Shown: positions 10,686 through 22,165, numbered from the stretch's first letter. The stretch: DNA of 64,000 bases from Chaetoderma sp. LZ-2023a (GCA_034401795.1 CM067372.1:33273045-33337044); one strand, 5' to 3'. The notes: generated by a model not told the origin, from the sequence alone. Program-made: numbers and translations.

Positions 10686-12038
10686 ATGGAAGCCTGTGCA
10701 ACTCAATTGAGTGGAAGCCTGAATTTTGGTATCTGTGGAAATCTACTTACATGGTTCGAAAATTATCTTGGAAACCGATACCAGCGAGTAGTTATAAAAG
10801 GCAATGAGTCCACCCTACTTCGTTTACATGCTGGAGTGGCACAAGGCTCTGTGCTTGGTCCTTTGTTATTCTTAGTTTTTATTAATGACATGCCCAGCAA
10901 TATAATTCACAATATTAGACTTTTTGCTGATGACACGTGCCTATATGTAATGTCAGATGATCTAAAAGAACACACTGCCCCATTCGATTACGATCTACTG
11001 ACCATGACGCATTGGGCAAACATGTGGCTCGTCGAGTTTAATGCCTCGAAAACTACATCTCTAATTTTTTCCCTGCGCAACGAGCCCACATCCTTTTCAA
11101 TCAACTTCAAAGATTCTGAAATTCTACCGTCAACTGATCATAAGCACCTCGGCATTACCTTTAATAACAAAGGGAATTGGCTTAACCATGTGAGTAATAT
11201 CATAGCAAACGCTCAACACAAACTCTCCTTACTTAAAGGTCTAAAATATATTCTAGACCATAAATGTCTAGAGATCATGTACAAAACATTTATTAGACCA
11301 TCTTTAGAATATGCAGATGTTGTGTGGGATAATATTCCACAATATCTTGTAATTCGGTTAGAGGATATCCAAAACGATGCTCTCAGAATGGTATGTGGAA
11401 TGACACGTAGTGCGAGCACTGAAGACCTCTACTTAGAAACAGGCATCGAAACCTTGTCAAGTAGACATGAATTTCATAGATTATCTATGCTATTTAAAAT
11501 TATTAACGGGATGACCTGTGAGGTTCTGGTCAACCTTCTTCCCACACTATCCCAAGCACGAAATCCTCACAATATCCGTCATCCAAATTTCTTCACTCCA
11601 TTCCGCTGCCGTACTGAGCTCTTCTATGGATCCTTTTTCCCAGCAACGATCCGTGCCTGGAATATGCTTCCTGTGCCGGTGAGAGATTCTGTCACTCTTC
11701 TAGAATTTAAAAGCAAACTCAAGGCTATGTCACCCATACGACAACCCCCTGAGTGGTATTACGTAGGCCCGAGGTTTGCCAACATAATGCTATGCAGGCT
11801 CCGAAATGGTTGTAGTTCTTTAAACCGACATCTATTTGACAACTTTCTGTCGGAATCTGCCACTTGTTCTTGTGGGCACAATGATGAATCTACAAACCAC
11901 TACCTCTTACATTGTGCCCTTTTTAACGAGCAGAGTCGTTTTCCAAAATCAGCTTGCCTTGAACGATATTTCTCTTGCTATTCTTACGGTCAACCAGCTT
12001 CTATACGGGACTTACACTGCCAACTTGGAAATGAATAA
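10686..12038 (+). CDS. Non-LTR retrotransposon (LINE) reverse transcriptase, 5'-truncated
   Basis: The 450-codon frame is the C-terminal part of a LINE ORF2. It starts within the RT palm (NLLTWFENYLGNRYQRVVI), continues through motif B (GVAQGSVLGPLLFLVFINDM at about residues 50-69) and the catalytic FADD box (RLFADDTCLY, about 78-87), then the thumb, and ends in a zinc-binding C-x-C...H-x4-C segment (CSCGHNDESTNHYLLHC). The endonuclease and the first RT motifs are missing, as expected for a 5'-truncated insertion; the ATG given is simply the first one in the remaining frame. The rest is open, so the insertion is fairly young. The sequence resembles the CR1/Jockey/RTE-X group; the clade is not certain. 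Confidence 0.88.
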   Translation: MEACATQLSGSLNFGICGNLLTWFENYLGNRYQRVVIKGNESTLLRLHAGVAQGSVLGPLLFLVFINDMPSNIIHNIRLFADDTCLYVMSDDLKEHTAPFDYDLLTMTHWANMWLVEFNASKTTSLIFSLRNEPTSFSINFKDSEILPSTDHKHLGITFNNKGNWLNHVSNIIANAQHKLSLLKGLKYILDHKCLEIMYKTFIRPSLEYADVVWDNIPQYLVIRLEDIQNDALRMVCGMTRSASTEDLYLETGIETLSSRHEFHRLSMLFKIINGMTCEVLVNLLPTLSQARNPHNIRHPNFFTPFRCRTELFYGSFFPATIRAWNMLPVPVRDSVTLLEFKSKLKAMSPIRQPPEWYYVGPRFANIMLCRLRNGCSSLNRHLFDNFLSESATCSCGHNDESTNHYLLHCALFNEQSRFPKSACLERYFSCYSYGQPASIRDLHCQLGNE

Positions 12039-12420
12039 ACTGATCTGTATTACGGTATGTCAATACATAATTAACACCAACCGCTTTCAGTAGCTTCCCG
12101 TTCGCGAACTTATAGTTTAAGGGGTAAATGGACAGCAGCCCAACATGTACAGGTCGGGGCGAAGGCAGCACCTAGAGCTCACCTCTGCTATTCTTCCATT
12201 TGATCTTATTCCTCGCTCTCTCTATCTCTCACCCTCTCTCACCCCTTTCCTCCTCTCTCTCTATCTCAGTCTTTCTTCCTACTCTCCCCCACCTCACACT
12301 CAACATCCACACACTTATGCACACCAATAGACTACAATTAATTAAACTATTATAATTTGCCACCATTTTGTTGTAAAAAAGTTTTGAATAATCTGTATGT
12401 GTATGGGAGACATGGGCATA
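12039..12420 (+). repeat. Probable LINE 3' tail with pyrimidine-rich tract
   Basis: A CT-rich stretch (12205-12300) follows the LINE stop, then GGGAGACATGGGCATAAGAC with an AGACTAAGTCT inverted repeat near 12419-12432, which could be a 3'-end recognition structure. The 3' boundary and target duplication were not resolved. Confidence 0.4.
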
Positions 12421-14410
12421 AGACTAAGTCTTATCGTGCTTCCATCTGAACAAAGTAAATCACGTTTAAACCAAGCCTGAATATTTGCAAGTAGACAAAT
12501 CAGCTGATGGATATGTTACTTGGGGAAATAATGAATAAAAAGAATTATTGATTCCAAAACTCACAGATGTGAATACTTGAACAGCTGAGAGTCTCCAAGT
12601 AAAGAATGGTTCAACTATGAATACCATGGTAACACACACAAAATAAAAAATAAAATAAACACAAAAATTAATTCAATTAATATAACAATAGCTATCACTT
12701 AAAATAAAACACCCCAACCAGCCCCCCCCCCCCCCCAGCCCCCAAAATTAACGTGCGTCACCATACATCGGACGTCAACAACTATGACTACACTCCACAG
12801 TACTATGATACCAACTTGACCTAAGCGTATAAGCAAGCCCACTATCCCAAAACACGATTGGCTACATGCTGCTAAGCAATGGAATAAGACCAAAGACCGC
12901 TACGGATAATGATCGGAGCCTCAATGATTGCGCCATGGATAGTCCACAGGTAAGTAAGTAAAGACATGGCCAGGGCATCATACATACAGGAGAATGGGTC
13001 GATATAGTGTATACCCACGTAGCTGACCTGATATAACATCCACATGCATAGTAAGCATATTTACATACTTCTCACAAACATTTCCCACACCAACCCACAG
13101 ACAGACAAAACTGTTCATAAATTTTCCAGGATGCAACTAAACAAATATAATTCAGATGCCTAATCTGGAGACCAAATCATATCGAACCTCCGTATCCAGG
13201 ACTAGAAGTATGACGAATTCAATTAATTTGAATTTCCTTCCAATGAACCTGTCGTACTCGATGAAGTGGATCAGGTAAGAATTCACAGCTCATAACTAAA
13301 GCAAATACTTTGGACTGACATACAGGTGGTTTCTCTATGCAGGTTTCACCTAACAAAGTCAACCCTGCATATAGAAAACACCCCCGAATTTATGCCATCT
13401 CTGAGCATACTATCCAGACAAATATGTAGGAAATTTGGATATTCCCGAGGAAGACATAGGATGGAGCGCCTATATATCGGTTGTCTCTTCACATAGTGAG
13501 AGAGTACAAAGAAACATTCATTGAACAAAATTAGGTCATCCTCTTCCTGAGGAATGAATTGCTGAGCCGTACCAATACAACTTCCTAAATTGAACTATCT
13601 AGAAATGCACCCATCAATTATACAAGAATCTGTCAAGGACACTGCAATTGTCTAAAAGTGATTACTCATTCATAATTATTGAGCAGTTTAAGTTCTTACT
13701 GAAAGTGGGACCGGACCGTATCTGACACCCAAGATCCAACAGAATAATCGCAATAAATCACGTTAGCTGACATCACAATCAAAAGACGTAACTATGCCAT
13801 GAAGGTGTCACTCGTCTGTCATGGATGTGTACGAATAGTGTGTATCATAATAAGCCCTTTATTGGGTCTACCTGCTTCTTGAAACTTATTCCTACTTTGA
13901 AGCTGTTGTAGCCAAGTCAAAGTATTTTCAAAATATTCCACAGATTACATGTATGGTTTCCTTGCAATATTAATTCTGCTAGCTCCGGTCCAAAGTATCA
14001 ATCGATCCCAGCCCCGTATAAATTGTGTGAAACTGAAACCTTGCTAAAAATGAGCGGACATAGCGTGTTATGGATTCCTCCGTTGATGCTAATTGAGCCG
14101 TAACGTGTTCAGGTTTAAATAGGCGCTTTACAATTAATTCTGTGCAATATGATCAAGCATGTGTCTCTTGAGAATTGTATCAGTTCTTAAAGCTGTTGCT
14201 CATGACTAGTCATTGCTACAACACCGCTTGTAAATAAGTTGACCTGACTCCCCAAACATAAACCAAAACAAACAAAAACCAAACATGTAAGATGCTTATG
14301 TACGAGTTGCAAAGTTATTGCCCAGTTTTTGAATGGCCTGCTTTGGCTGCCACCATCATTTAGGATCACAACCCCGAAAGCCATTCTCCAACTGGACACT
14401 AACCTTCTCA
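12421..14410. other. Intergenic, no gene recognised
   Basis: No convincing coding sequence on either strand. A run of 15 C lies at 12722-12736. The 13850-14410 part may hold the 3' terminal region of the adjacent tyrosine-recombinase retrotransposon, but I could not identify a terminal repeat. Confidence 0.45.
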
Positions 14411-14417
14411 CCAGCTC

Positions 14418-15452
14418 TTAGCTTGGCCCATCACCCGCGGATTCAGCCAACACTAACTGAGCTGCCCTTAATGTGGAAGGTGATATTCTTATGTACCTAC
14501 AATATGAATCGGAGGACCACCTGCCCATAGTCTTTATGAGATGGTCTTCAACATTACTAGCGGTTGCAATAGTAGCTCCTCCAATTCTAAATGAGTGTCC
14601 ATTATAGAGGTCCTGTTGAAGCCCACAAGCCTGGAGAATACGACGCATATAACTAATAAATTCATTGCACGTTAATGCTGTGCCGGTATCTGTGACAAAT
14701 AGAGGATCAGCCGGCATAGCCTTGAAACGCAACCAATGAAGAACATAATGTTCGAGGATGCATTTTGGGCATACACATTGTGTAGCCGTACAGATACAAT
14801 ATAATTTGAGACTGACGCCCCGACGGAAAGGATCTGTTTTAGAAGTCTTTAACACTAGGCTAGCATGGTCTGTGGTAAAGGAGATATCTCCCATACACAA
14901 GTGAACCGACGGATCAAAGGGGGATAAGCATGTAAATTCTCCGCATCGGAGGAACCCAAAGAAGGCTGTAATACACACTGTTTCCAACATAAAATCTATC
15001 TCTCCATTGAACAAACCCTTCTGTAAGCGTGCACACATAAGCGACAGTACATTAAAAGTAACAGGATATCTTAGAGAATGAGGTTGCGCATCTTCCCGTT
15101 TAACCCCACACATAACAGGTTGCAAGCGTGCCAAACCGACACAGGACGGATCACTGAAGGGGTTAAGCACCCCAGAGCTAACAAAATGAAATCGTATTCC
15201 ACAGAGATATAACTTAATGGTAGAATGTTTGAGCTTCAGATATTTATGACAATGCGACACATGATAAATCAACAGCTGTTCGGACACGGGCGGCATCACT
15301 GTATTCCAGCGTACATTGTGCAAAGTCAGAAAATGCACATACGTATGGTAGCCTGACGAATATGCGGCCATTGTTGAAGAAGCCACTGCTTTTCCAATTA
15401 GTCTTCCTGCCTCAGCCTGGAGCTTCACAGCACCTCTGAGACAGGTGGGCAT
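14418..15452 (-). CDS. Tyrosine recombinase of DIRS/Ngaro-type element, intact frame
   Basis: The 344-codon frame starts at ATG 15452. It has an N-terminal SAM-like helical region (AVASSTMAAYSSGYHTYVHF, core-binding fold) and a C-terminal catalytic domain. The catalytic residues of the family can be seen: Arg in FGFLRCGEFTCL (about 170), His-x-x-Arg in GHSFRIGGATIATA (about 298-301) and the nucleophilic Tyr in GRWSSDSYCRYI (about 324-327). It would join the circular or linear cDNA to the genome. It is the only complete frame left in the element. It follows the RNase H end directly (PGRSNNISDALSRFQMERFR, about 15560-15480 in another frame). Without intact Gag and RT it could act only if those are supplied by other copies. 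Confidence 0.9.
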   Translation of the reverse strand: MPTCLRGAVKLQAEAGRLIGKAVASSTMAAYSSGYHTYVHFLTLHNVRWNTVMPPVSEQLLIYHVSHCHKYLKLKHSTIKLYLCGIRFHFVSSGVLNPFSDPSCVGLARLQPVMCGVKREDAQPHSLRYPVTFNVLSLMCARLQKGLFNGEIDFMLETVCITAFFGFLRCGEFTCLSPFDPSVHLCMGDISFTTDHASLVLKTSKTDPFRRGVSLKLYCICTATQCVCPKCILEHYVLHWLRFKAMPADPLFVTDTGTALTCNEFISYMRRILQACGLQQDLYNGHSFRIGGATIATASNVEDHLIKTMGRWSSDSYCRYIRISPSTLRAAQLVLAESAGDGPS

Positions 15453-15459
15453 GGACTCT

Positions 15460-17035
15460 TGTTCTCGTGAGCCGCTGGCGCCAGACGTCTGAATCGTTCC
15501 ATCTGAAAACGTGAAAGAGCGTCTGAAATGTTATTAGATCTACCTGGTACATGTTGCGCAATACACAGTGAAAGAATTTTTCAACGCGCACCAGGTCAAA
15601 CGTCTCATTAAATGCATTATGGATGTCACCTTAGATCTCCCTTTATTAATAATATTGACAGTAGCTAGATTGTCACAGTGAAATAAAATCTTTTTAGAGG
15701 ACTACTGGGTCCCCCAAAGGAGCGCTGCCAGAACAATGGGATATAATTCCCGGAATGCCATGGAAAGATTATCATCCACCATTAAGTGGAAGTCGTCTGG
15801 CCACCTTTCACAAAACCACAGGCCCTGGAAATACCCCCCATAGCCAATGGGTGATGATGCATCCGTAAATAGTTCCATGTCAGCGGCAGGAGTCAATGAT
15901 GCATCATGAAACATGGACACCCCATTCCACTGGTCTAAAAAACTTCCACATAAATATATCTTCGCGGCATTCTGCAGTTAAATGCACGTAGTGATGAAGT
16001 TCCTTAACTGAAAATGCCAAAGCCATCACATATGAAACAAATGATCTACCAGCCATAATGACCCGACTGGCAAAACCCCAATGTCCTAGAAGTTTCAATA
16101 GTTCCAATTTAGTGCATGACTTACAATGTAAAAAAGTGTTCAACAATGCTGAAATCCTATCGATCTTATTCATGGGAAGACGGGCTTGCATATTGTCCGA
16201 GTCTAAGATTATGCCCAAGTACTCTACTACTGTTGTCGGACCTACAGTTTTGTGTTGTGCCAGAGGAGTATTCAGTCTGTTAAACAGCAAAGTTAAGAAT
16301 GGCCATTGTCCTCTCAGCATCAAAATCTGGTTTGTCAATGGTAAGAAAGTCATCCAACAGGTGGTAAGATAAAATCAACACCATAATTCTTAGTCGCTAT
16401 CCAACATATGGCTGAAGAAAGACAGTCAAAAATCCTAGGGCTCGATCTACACCCAAAGGCGAGACGCCTATAAGAATAATACAAGCCTTCCCATCTGACA
16501 CAAAATAAATGATATTGCTGTGGTGATATGGGGACTAACTTGAAGGCATCAGTGATGTCCGTTTTACATATTTTTGCCCCTTTCCCACATCGTACAATCT
16601 GTCGAATGGCGTCATCAATCTTCACATAAGTCAGAGAGCACTGTTCTTTATCTATCAAATCATTAATGCTACAATGCAAACTGTTGCTATGAGGTGATGA
16701 GAGGTCGACAATGAGCCGTTTCTTCCCAGAATACTTCCCTTCGGCAATCCCTATAGGTGAAACTCTGTATACTGGAAAGGGTGGTTTCTGAAATGGGCCC
16801 GCAAGATAACCTTTGGCCACTTCGCCGTCAATTAACTGACTCACTATAGCTTTCTGCTGGAGCGCTGATTGCAGATTCCTGCATTCCATAGTTGAAATAT
16901 CAGTAGTGTCTACCATAGTGTCCAAAACTAAAACCATCAATAAGGTATGAAACAAAGTTAGAGTCTGCATGGCCCTCCAATTCCTTCCCTAACTGTCCAA
17001 CATCTACAGGCATGGTAACTTCTTCTTTTCGATCG
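15460..17035 (-). pseudogene. Reverse transcriptase / RNase H of the DIRS/Ngaro-type element, frameshifted
   Basis: Three partly overlapping frames make up one protein. The RT start lies at about 17030-16900 (MPVDVGQLGKELEGHADSNF). The RT palm is 16970-16350 (KKRLIVDLSSPHSNSLHCSI; CKTDITDAFKLVPISPQQYH; YRRLAFGCRSSPRIFDCLSS). The remaining palm/thumb is 16353-15904 (LDSDNMQARLPMNKI). RNase H starts at 15920 (MELFTDASSPIGYGGYF) and ends near 15490 (ADALSRFQ-like motif). Frame changes near 16950, 16350 and 15910 and stops between 15700 and 15460 show that it is dead. Confidence 0.82.
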
Positions 17036-17041
17036 CTGGTA

Positions 17042-17820
17042 TCACACTTGGAGAGCCGTTCCCAAGATGAAATCTGTGGTTTTCTGCAGTTCTTCCACAG
17101 GCCCATACAGCTTTTCAAGAAAAGAGGTTGACAAAGGCCAGATCTCTTCTCTCAGCAGCTGATACGTACTGCAACATTGAAGTATGTGCTCTGTGGTCTG
17201 TTCTGCTTCTCCACAAGGACAAGCAGGCGATGTCGTAAGGTGGAACCACCTGTACATGTGTTGGTTTAGTCTGTTATGTCCAGTTCTGAGACAAAAATGG
17301 TCACTTGCTCTGGCCTCGAGAGATGATGGTAGGCATCTTCTGATTGAGGTGTTCTATAGAGTGACTTGATGATAGTCTTCATCTCTGTATGTGTAACCAG
17401 GTTTTCTGTCTGATTCTCTTCTGCACCCACCTTTGCCATCTCGTCTGCTTCCTCATTTCCTTGGACTCCACAGTGTGAGGGGATCCACTGCAATGCCATC
17501 CGAAAGCATTTGATGGTTTGTAGTGCTTCTTCAAGTTGTGGCAGCTTACCTTTGGTGATAGCCTCAAGGACGGAGCGGGCATCAGATAAAAAGACAATCT
17601 GTGCAATAGGGTCTGCTGATGGTATTAGGGGCATGGACCAGTGCTTCGACTTCAGCTCTGTAGTTTGTGCAGTGTTTGCCTGTTGGTATTGCAGCTAACT
17701 CATGTTGTCCGTTTGGATACTGTATGTGCAGTCCGGCACCTCCGCTCCTAATTGCATCTTTGGCTGATCCATCTGTGTGACATTGTTCACTCCTGAGTCC
17801 AGTTACGTCTTCTTGTAAAA
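17042..17820 (-). mobile_element. LINE ORF2 fragment (RNase H plus zinc-binding tail) inserted in the DIRS/Ngaro element
   Basis: On the - strand the sequence encodes a LINE-type RNase H: HTDGSAKDAIRSGGAGLHIQ (about 17790), YRAEVEALVHA (about 17645), FLSDARSVLEAITKG and WIPSHCGVQGNEEADEMAKV (17634-17266 frame). A CPCGEAEQTTEHILQC zinc knuckle and a terminal stop at 17042 follow (17257-17042 frame). Frameshifts near 17630 and 17260 break it. It interrupts the host element exactly between the Gag zinc knuckle (GHGAEKGPG) and the RT start, in the same orientation. It belongs to a different LINE lineage from 10686-12038, which has no RNase H visible. Confidence 0.85.
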
Positions 17821-17849
17821 TGGATGAATCGCTTTCGTAAATCCTGGAC

Positions 17850-19212
17850 CTTTTTCCGCACCATGTCCTGTGGATTTACATTTGCTGCAAATATGATTAT
17901 GAATGCATAGTGGCTTGAAACAACCCCGGACTGAATTAAAGTTATTGCATAGCTCTGTGCCATCATGAAAAAGACGCCTCCTACCATACATATCTGTCAG
18001 AGACGTTCGACTGCCAGCAAAGTTAAGACGCGCACCCACATTCACACTGGGTGGAAGAGACACCACTGATGAAATTTTGTTGCAGAATGCAGTTTCATGC
18101 GACACCTCAACACAAGAGTTGCAGAATCGCGAACGAGCTCCCCCGGTCACAAGTTGCAATAGATCCCGGTATCTGATCGACCAGTCCACCTTCAAACCAT
18201 GCAATTGCAGGGCATTTGTACTCTTATGCGAAAACATCTTATGGTATTCATAAAATTTGTTCCCATAAGAATTGTAAATTCCCACTATAATTGCCTCGTA
18301 CTCGTCCAGCTCATCACCTCTGTCTGGGAAGGTTGGACTCATTGTACGCTTGACCCGACCAAAAGCTGTAATAAATTCCCTTAAGGAAAGCGAACGTTTC
18401 AACCTATGGTCTTCCCTATTCGAGTCTGTGTCATGGGTGGGTACATCATAATAGGGAATTAGCAGATTAGTGAGATTGACATCCTTACCCTCAACAATCT
18501 GTCGTCGCAAGGAAGGAGACATCAAGACCATATGCGGCAACTCCTCTGGCGATACACCAAACCGACGGCCACTGCCAAGATGAAACTGCTGCCTAGACCT
18601 ATCAAGTTGCTTCCCATGAGAACAGCAGCTACTACTTCCACACGCATGTTCAGCGTCTGGTGGATGGTTAGCTCTCTGATATGCTTGTTGAACTGTAAAT
18701 GCAGGGAGGTTGACAGTTGGGGAAAAATTACTCAGATTTCTGCATCCCAGCGAGTCTGCTCTACGATTGTCCTAAGTGTCCCCGATATGGCCGAATCTAT
18801 GGGCGTGGTGATGTCTGCCGAACTATTTCGAGATGGAAAAGTCATCCGTGAGTGATTCGCCCCAGGCGATGCAACATTGTCACTGAATGCAAACGGAGCC
18901 ATAGGCCTATCAAGGTTAACGTTTCCTTCGTTATACAAACACTCGCTGGCTGCTAAATTAGTATTTGTAGATTCCGTCCTTGGTCCCAGGCCGACGGATT
19001 GTGTCGCTCTATTTTTTGACAAATTGGTTGCCTTTACATTGCCAACAAAGTTTACGTAATATTTGCAAGCTAAAAGAACCTGGTGTCACAATTCACGCAT
19101 TTTTAAGTTCTGCTCTAAGTTTAGACGAACTCCAATTCATATAATTGTCCACATCTAGCTCTGAGCTGGCCGACGAATTAGTCTTCTGTCGCTTCGATTT
19201 CCTAGTAGCCAT
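17850..19212 (-). pseudogene. Gag-like region of the DIRS/Ngaro-type element, broken
   Basis: The reading starts at ATG 19212 with MATRKSKRQKTNSSASSELD, then a SAP-like helix (MNWSSSKLRAELKN), then meets a stop. It resumes in frames 19022-18732 (MSKNRATQSVGLGPRTESTN) and 18540-17803 (SLSLREFITAFGRVKRTMSP; GELDEYEAI-like helices). The last frame ends in a zinc-finger segment (ELCNNFNSVRGCFKPLCIHN then HICSKCKSTGHGAEKGP), in which the expected Cys of the final C-P is Gly. Gag would package element RNA. Several frame breaks make it non-functional. Confidence 0.75.
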
Positions 19213-19560
19213 TTTTCGAAAATACGTTTTACGACAACCACGTTAAGAGTACGTTACCGAAGGAGAAAGAAAACACCGTGATGCTGATACACCGTTCATT
19301 CCAATGCTGTAGAAATGTCCACCAGTACATGTTAACAATGTGTATGTCCAAATATAGTCCTGACCAGGCCGCCGAATCATTCTGTCTGTTCAATTTACGG
19401 TAGTCATTTTGTTGAAAACTACGTCCCGAGCGAGAGACCAACAACAACAGACAAGACTGCTGGTAAATATGTCGATGTTAAAACAGAAATGTCCACTACT
19501 ACTTTTTAGCACCGTAATGTGTTAACCAAACCGTAATAATCCATTAGCACTGATATAAAT
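19213..19560 (-). repeat. 5' leader of DIRS/Ngaro-type element with a diverged duplicate of the Gag start
   Basis: The segment 19340-19440 (GTCCAAATATAGTCCTGACC, GTAGTCATTTTGTTGAAAAC) resembles 19148-19245 (GTCCACATCTAGCTCTGAGC, GTAGCCATTTTTCGAAAATA), a period of about 190 bp. It may be an internal direct repeat of the element's 5' end. Confidence 0.45.
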
Positions 19561-19839
19561 GTCCACTTTATTAGCTAAATAACTTGGGTATTGAGATTAT
19601 GACTGAATTCTATCGGATGGATTCCGAAACAATTGACTGATGTTATGGTCACGTGATGGGATGCTCCAGCAATTTACCTTAGATCTTCTAATTATAGTAA
19701 CTTAGGCGCCTTCAGCATAGTGACCGGCTGGAGTGCTTTATGGCTGGTATAAACAAGGCTTAATTAAGCTGCTATAAAATTCCCCATGGGAAATAACTCA
19801 TGCTAAATAACACGACATGGCTTGAAGAACAAAGACAGT

Positions 19840-19875
19840 GTGGTGGGGGTGGGGTGTGTGTGGGTGGGGGGTTGG
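19840..19875. repeat. G-rich simple tract
   Basis: Runs of G and T (GGTGGGGGTGGGGTGTGTGT and following) contain several G3-G5 runs on the + strand, compatible with a quadruplex. The 19560-19838 stretch before it holds nothing recognised. Confidence 0.5.
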
Positions 19876-19910
19876 GGGAGAGCTACAGGGATATAATACA
19901 GCTGAGAAAT

Positions 19911-20086
19911 AAATGTTTCCAAAACAAAATAACACTTGAATATTTTGAACATAATTGGGTTGAAAGACATTGCTGCCTGATACAGCAATATAGGCAGCAA
20001 TGTATTCCAAAACAGTTATATTCAAAATATTCAACAGAACATTTCTTACTAGTTACATGTTTCTGTCTTTGTTTTGGAAACATGAT
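19911..20086. mobile_element. Palindromic MITE family C (ATGTTTCCAAAACA), copy 1
   Basis: Inverted ends ATGTTTCCAAAACAAA and TTTGTTTTGGAAACAT frame about 175 bp. The inside is itself palindromic (TTGAATATTTTGAACATAAT, TGCTGCCTGATACAGCA, then the inverse TATTCAAAATATTCAAC). No ORF of its own. Confidence 0.65.
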
Positions 20087-20560
20087 AACTTATTTATGAG
20101 CTGTACTGTAATCTGTCTGTACAATGATAACTGCTAATACCAAACAAAACACAGATTTATATATGGTAATAAGTGAATTTTATTTTGGAGGCTCGGAGCA
20201 TTCCATATTTGTTCAACTGTTGTTTAAAATTTATGAGTTTTCTACAAGGTATAATGTATGTACTAGTCATATTGAATTCAAGTCAGATTGTGTCTTTCAT
20301 AATTTAATGTTGGTTTAATTTATTAAAGTCAAGTGAATGTTTAAATTTAATTTAACTTGAATGCTTTGTTCTATGTATTGATTGATAAGGAAATAATTTA
20401 ATTCTGTTATTGTGCTTTAGAATCCTCTGTTGAAGGAGGCACCTGTCTTTTGGCTCCAAACATGCCAACAGGCATATATCCTACAGAGAGTGATGTGTAT
20501 TGTTGAAGAGACCAACTGACTAGTGATTCATTGTTCGTACTCCATAAGGTGTTCACTTAA

Positions 20561-20919
20561 TTGACCTTTCCAGTCTATCCATCCATCATATTACCGCATA
20601 ATCAACTATGTGATGTGTAGGATGATGTCATAATCAATTATGTCATGAATGACGTAGCTAAGTTTGTCACGAATTGTATGGCTTTACTCTTAATAAACAT
20701 GCTGTTGACTATTTTGAAAGTACATTTAATTTGACTGGGCACTGTTGCTGCCATTAGCAGCCACAGCACCCATTTAAATTACTTTCAAAATAGTCAACAG
20801 TTTACCTGTATAGTTTTCAGAAAATTGATAGTCAGGAATTGATCGCTCCCAACATGAGCGAGGTGTGGGTGGAGCTAAGCTAAAGATGGGCGGGGCATAG
20901 CTAAAACCAGAAAGGTCCA
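20561..20919 (-). mobile_element. TTAA-flanked MITE family A with central long palindrome, copy 1
   Basis: The 359-bp element is flanked by TTAA on both sides (20557-20560 and 20920-20923). Its ends TTGACCTTTCCAG and CCAGAAAGGTCCA are inverted. A palindrome lies at 20702-20800 (CTGTTGACTATTTTGAAAGT ... CAACAG). TTAA target sites are typical of piggyBac-type transposases, so this looks like a non-autonomous derivative. Orientation is opposite to the copies at 37343 and 39596. Confidence 0.75.
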
Positions 20920-20923
20920 TTAA

Positions 20924-22080
20924 CACAGGTTTTACTATAGTTATAGACAATAAACAAACAAATATTAAGTACAATACTGTAGCTCTCTTGTTACATGGTA
21001 GATAACGCTTTGGTTGACATTTTGTCTAGTTATTTGTGCAGTCAGTAGTTACCCTAGCAAGGAGTAGTTAGACTTGCAGGCGAAACATGCTATTGTATAT
21101 AGGGGTATCTGTCTCGGATAGTTTATCCAAAACTACTGATACGATTTGACTCAAACATTAACACAACATCACATGTTCTAAGAAACCAAGATTCCTAAAC
21201 TTTGATCTCGATGCGGAAAAAACCATGCCTGGAAGGATGAGACTACTCTTGTTTTCTATCTGTTTTTCTGCAGTCATATTATGCATTTGTTCATTAAGAA
21301 CATGGTTTAGTACATATAGACCTTACATGTAGCATCTATAGTCATAATGTACTAGAATTTTGGACAAGCATCCATGACTGTGTCTTCATCACTCATCTAA
21401 CCTTAATCACTAAACACACCAAAAGGCCAGTTAATCTAAACATACAACCTGACAAGCTTTTCACACAACTTTGAAAATATTTCTCAATAGTCTCATAAAT
21501 AAAGTATAAACACATGTACGCATGCACACACATGTACACGCACACACATGTACACGCACACACAATATACAGGTAAAAGTAGCCTAATATCATTTTGCAT
21601 TGTGATTCTTTTAGGCAGTGTATGCTGCTCAAAAATTCGACAAACATTAAATAATTCTCACTTATCCACTCCATACAATATCATCGCTCCATACAACCAT
21701 ACAATATCCATAAACCCATACAATATTGTCTATCCATACAACTATACATCATCTCTTCATACAGCTAAACATTCTCGCTCCATACAACCTACAATATCAG
21801 GTAGAAAAATAAATAGTTTAATGAGAACACATATATAGAAATAGCCATAATATATACATATATATATATTCACACTGACACAGAATCGCGATTAGATGTA
21901 CCGCTAAACCTGTCTATAATGGACACTGTAGACATAAAAAAGTGGTCATGAAAGACAGGTTGTCACTTAAAGCAACAGATTTGTTACAGTAACTAGTTTT
22001 TGGTGGTCAAATAATAGTGGTTCCTTAAGACAAGTAGTCTTGGGACCACCCATCTTAACCCGGGCTCAAATTCATGATAA
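20924..22080. other. Intergenic, simple repeats only
   Basis: No gene recognised. There is a CA/GT tract with ACACATGTACACGC repeats at 21515-21565 and diverged CCATACAA(T/C)AT units at 21670-21795. Confidence 0.5.
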
Positions 22081-22084
22081 TTAT

Positions 22085-22165
22085 ACAGGTAAGCTGTTGA
22101 ATATTTTGAACCTGCAACAGATACCTGTCAAATTAGTTCCAAAATATTCAACGGAATAGTTAATT
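22085..22165. repeat. Relic of MITE family A palindrome
   Basis: The outer parts of the family A hairpin are present (AGCTGTTGAATATTTTGAAC and AAATTAGTTCCAAAATATTC), with the middle replaced or deleted. Confidence 0.55.

Larger units (their letters stand above)
14418..19212 (-). mobile_element. DIRS/Ngaro-type tyrosine-recombinase retrotransposon, decayed and split by a LINE fragment
   Basis: Reading right to left on the - strand: a Gag-like region (about 19212-17850), reverse transcriptase plus RNase H (about 17030-15460, frameshifted), then an intact tyrosine recombinase (15452-14418). This order is characteristic of the DIRS/Ngaro order of retrotransposons, which integrate by recombinase rather than integrase. 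No adenine methyltransferase domain is seen between RNase H and recombinase, which favours a Ngaro-like layout. A piece of another LINE (17042 to about 17820) interrupts it between Gag and RT. Outer boundaries are uncertain. Confidence 0.85.
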
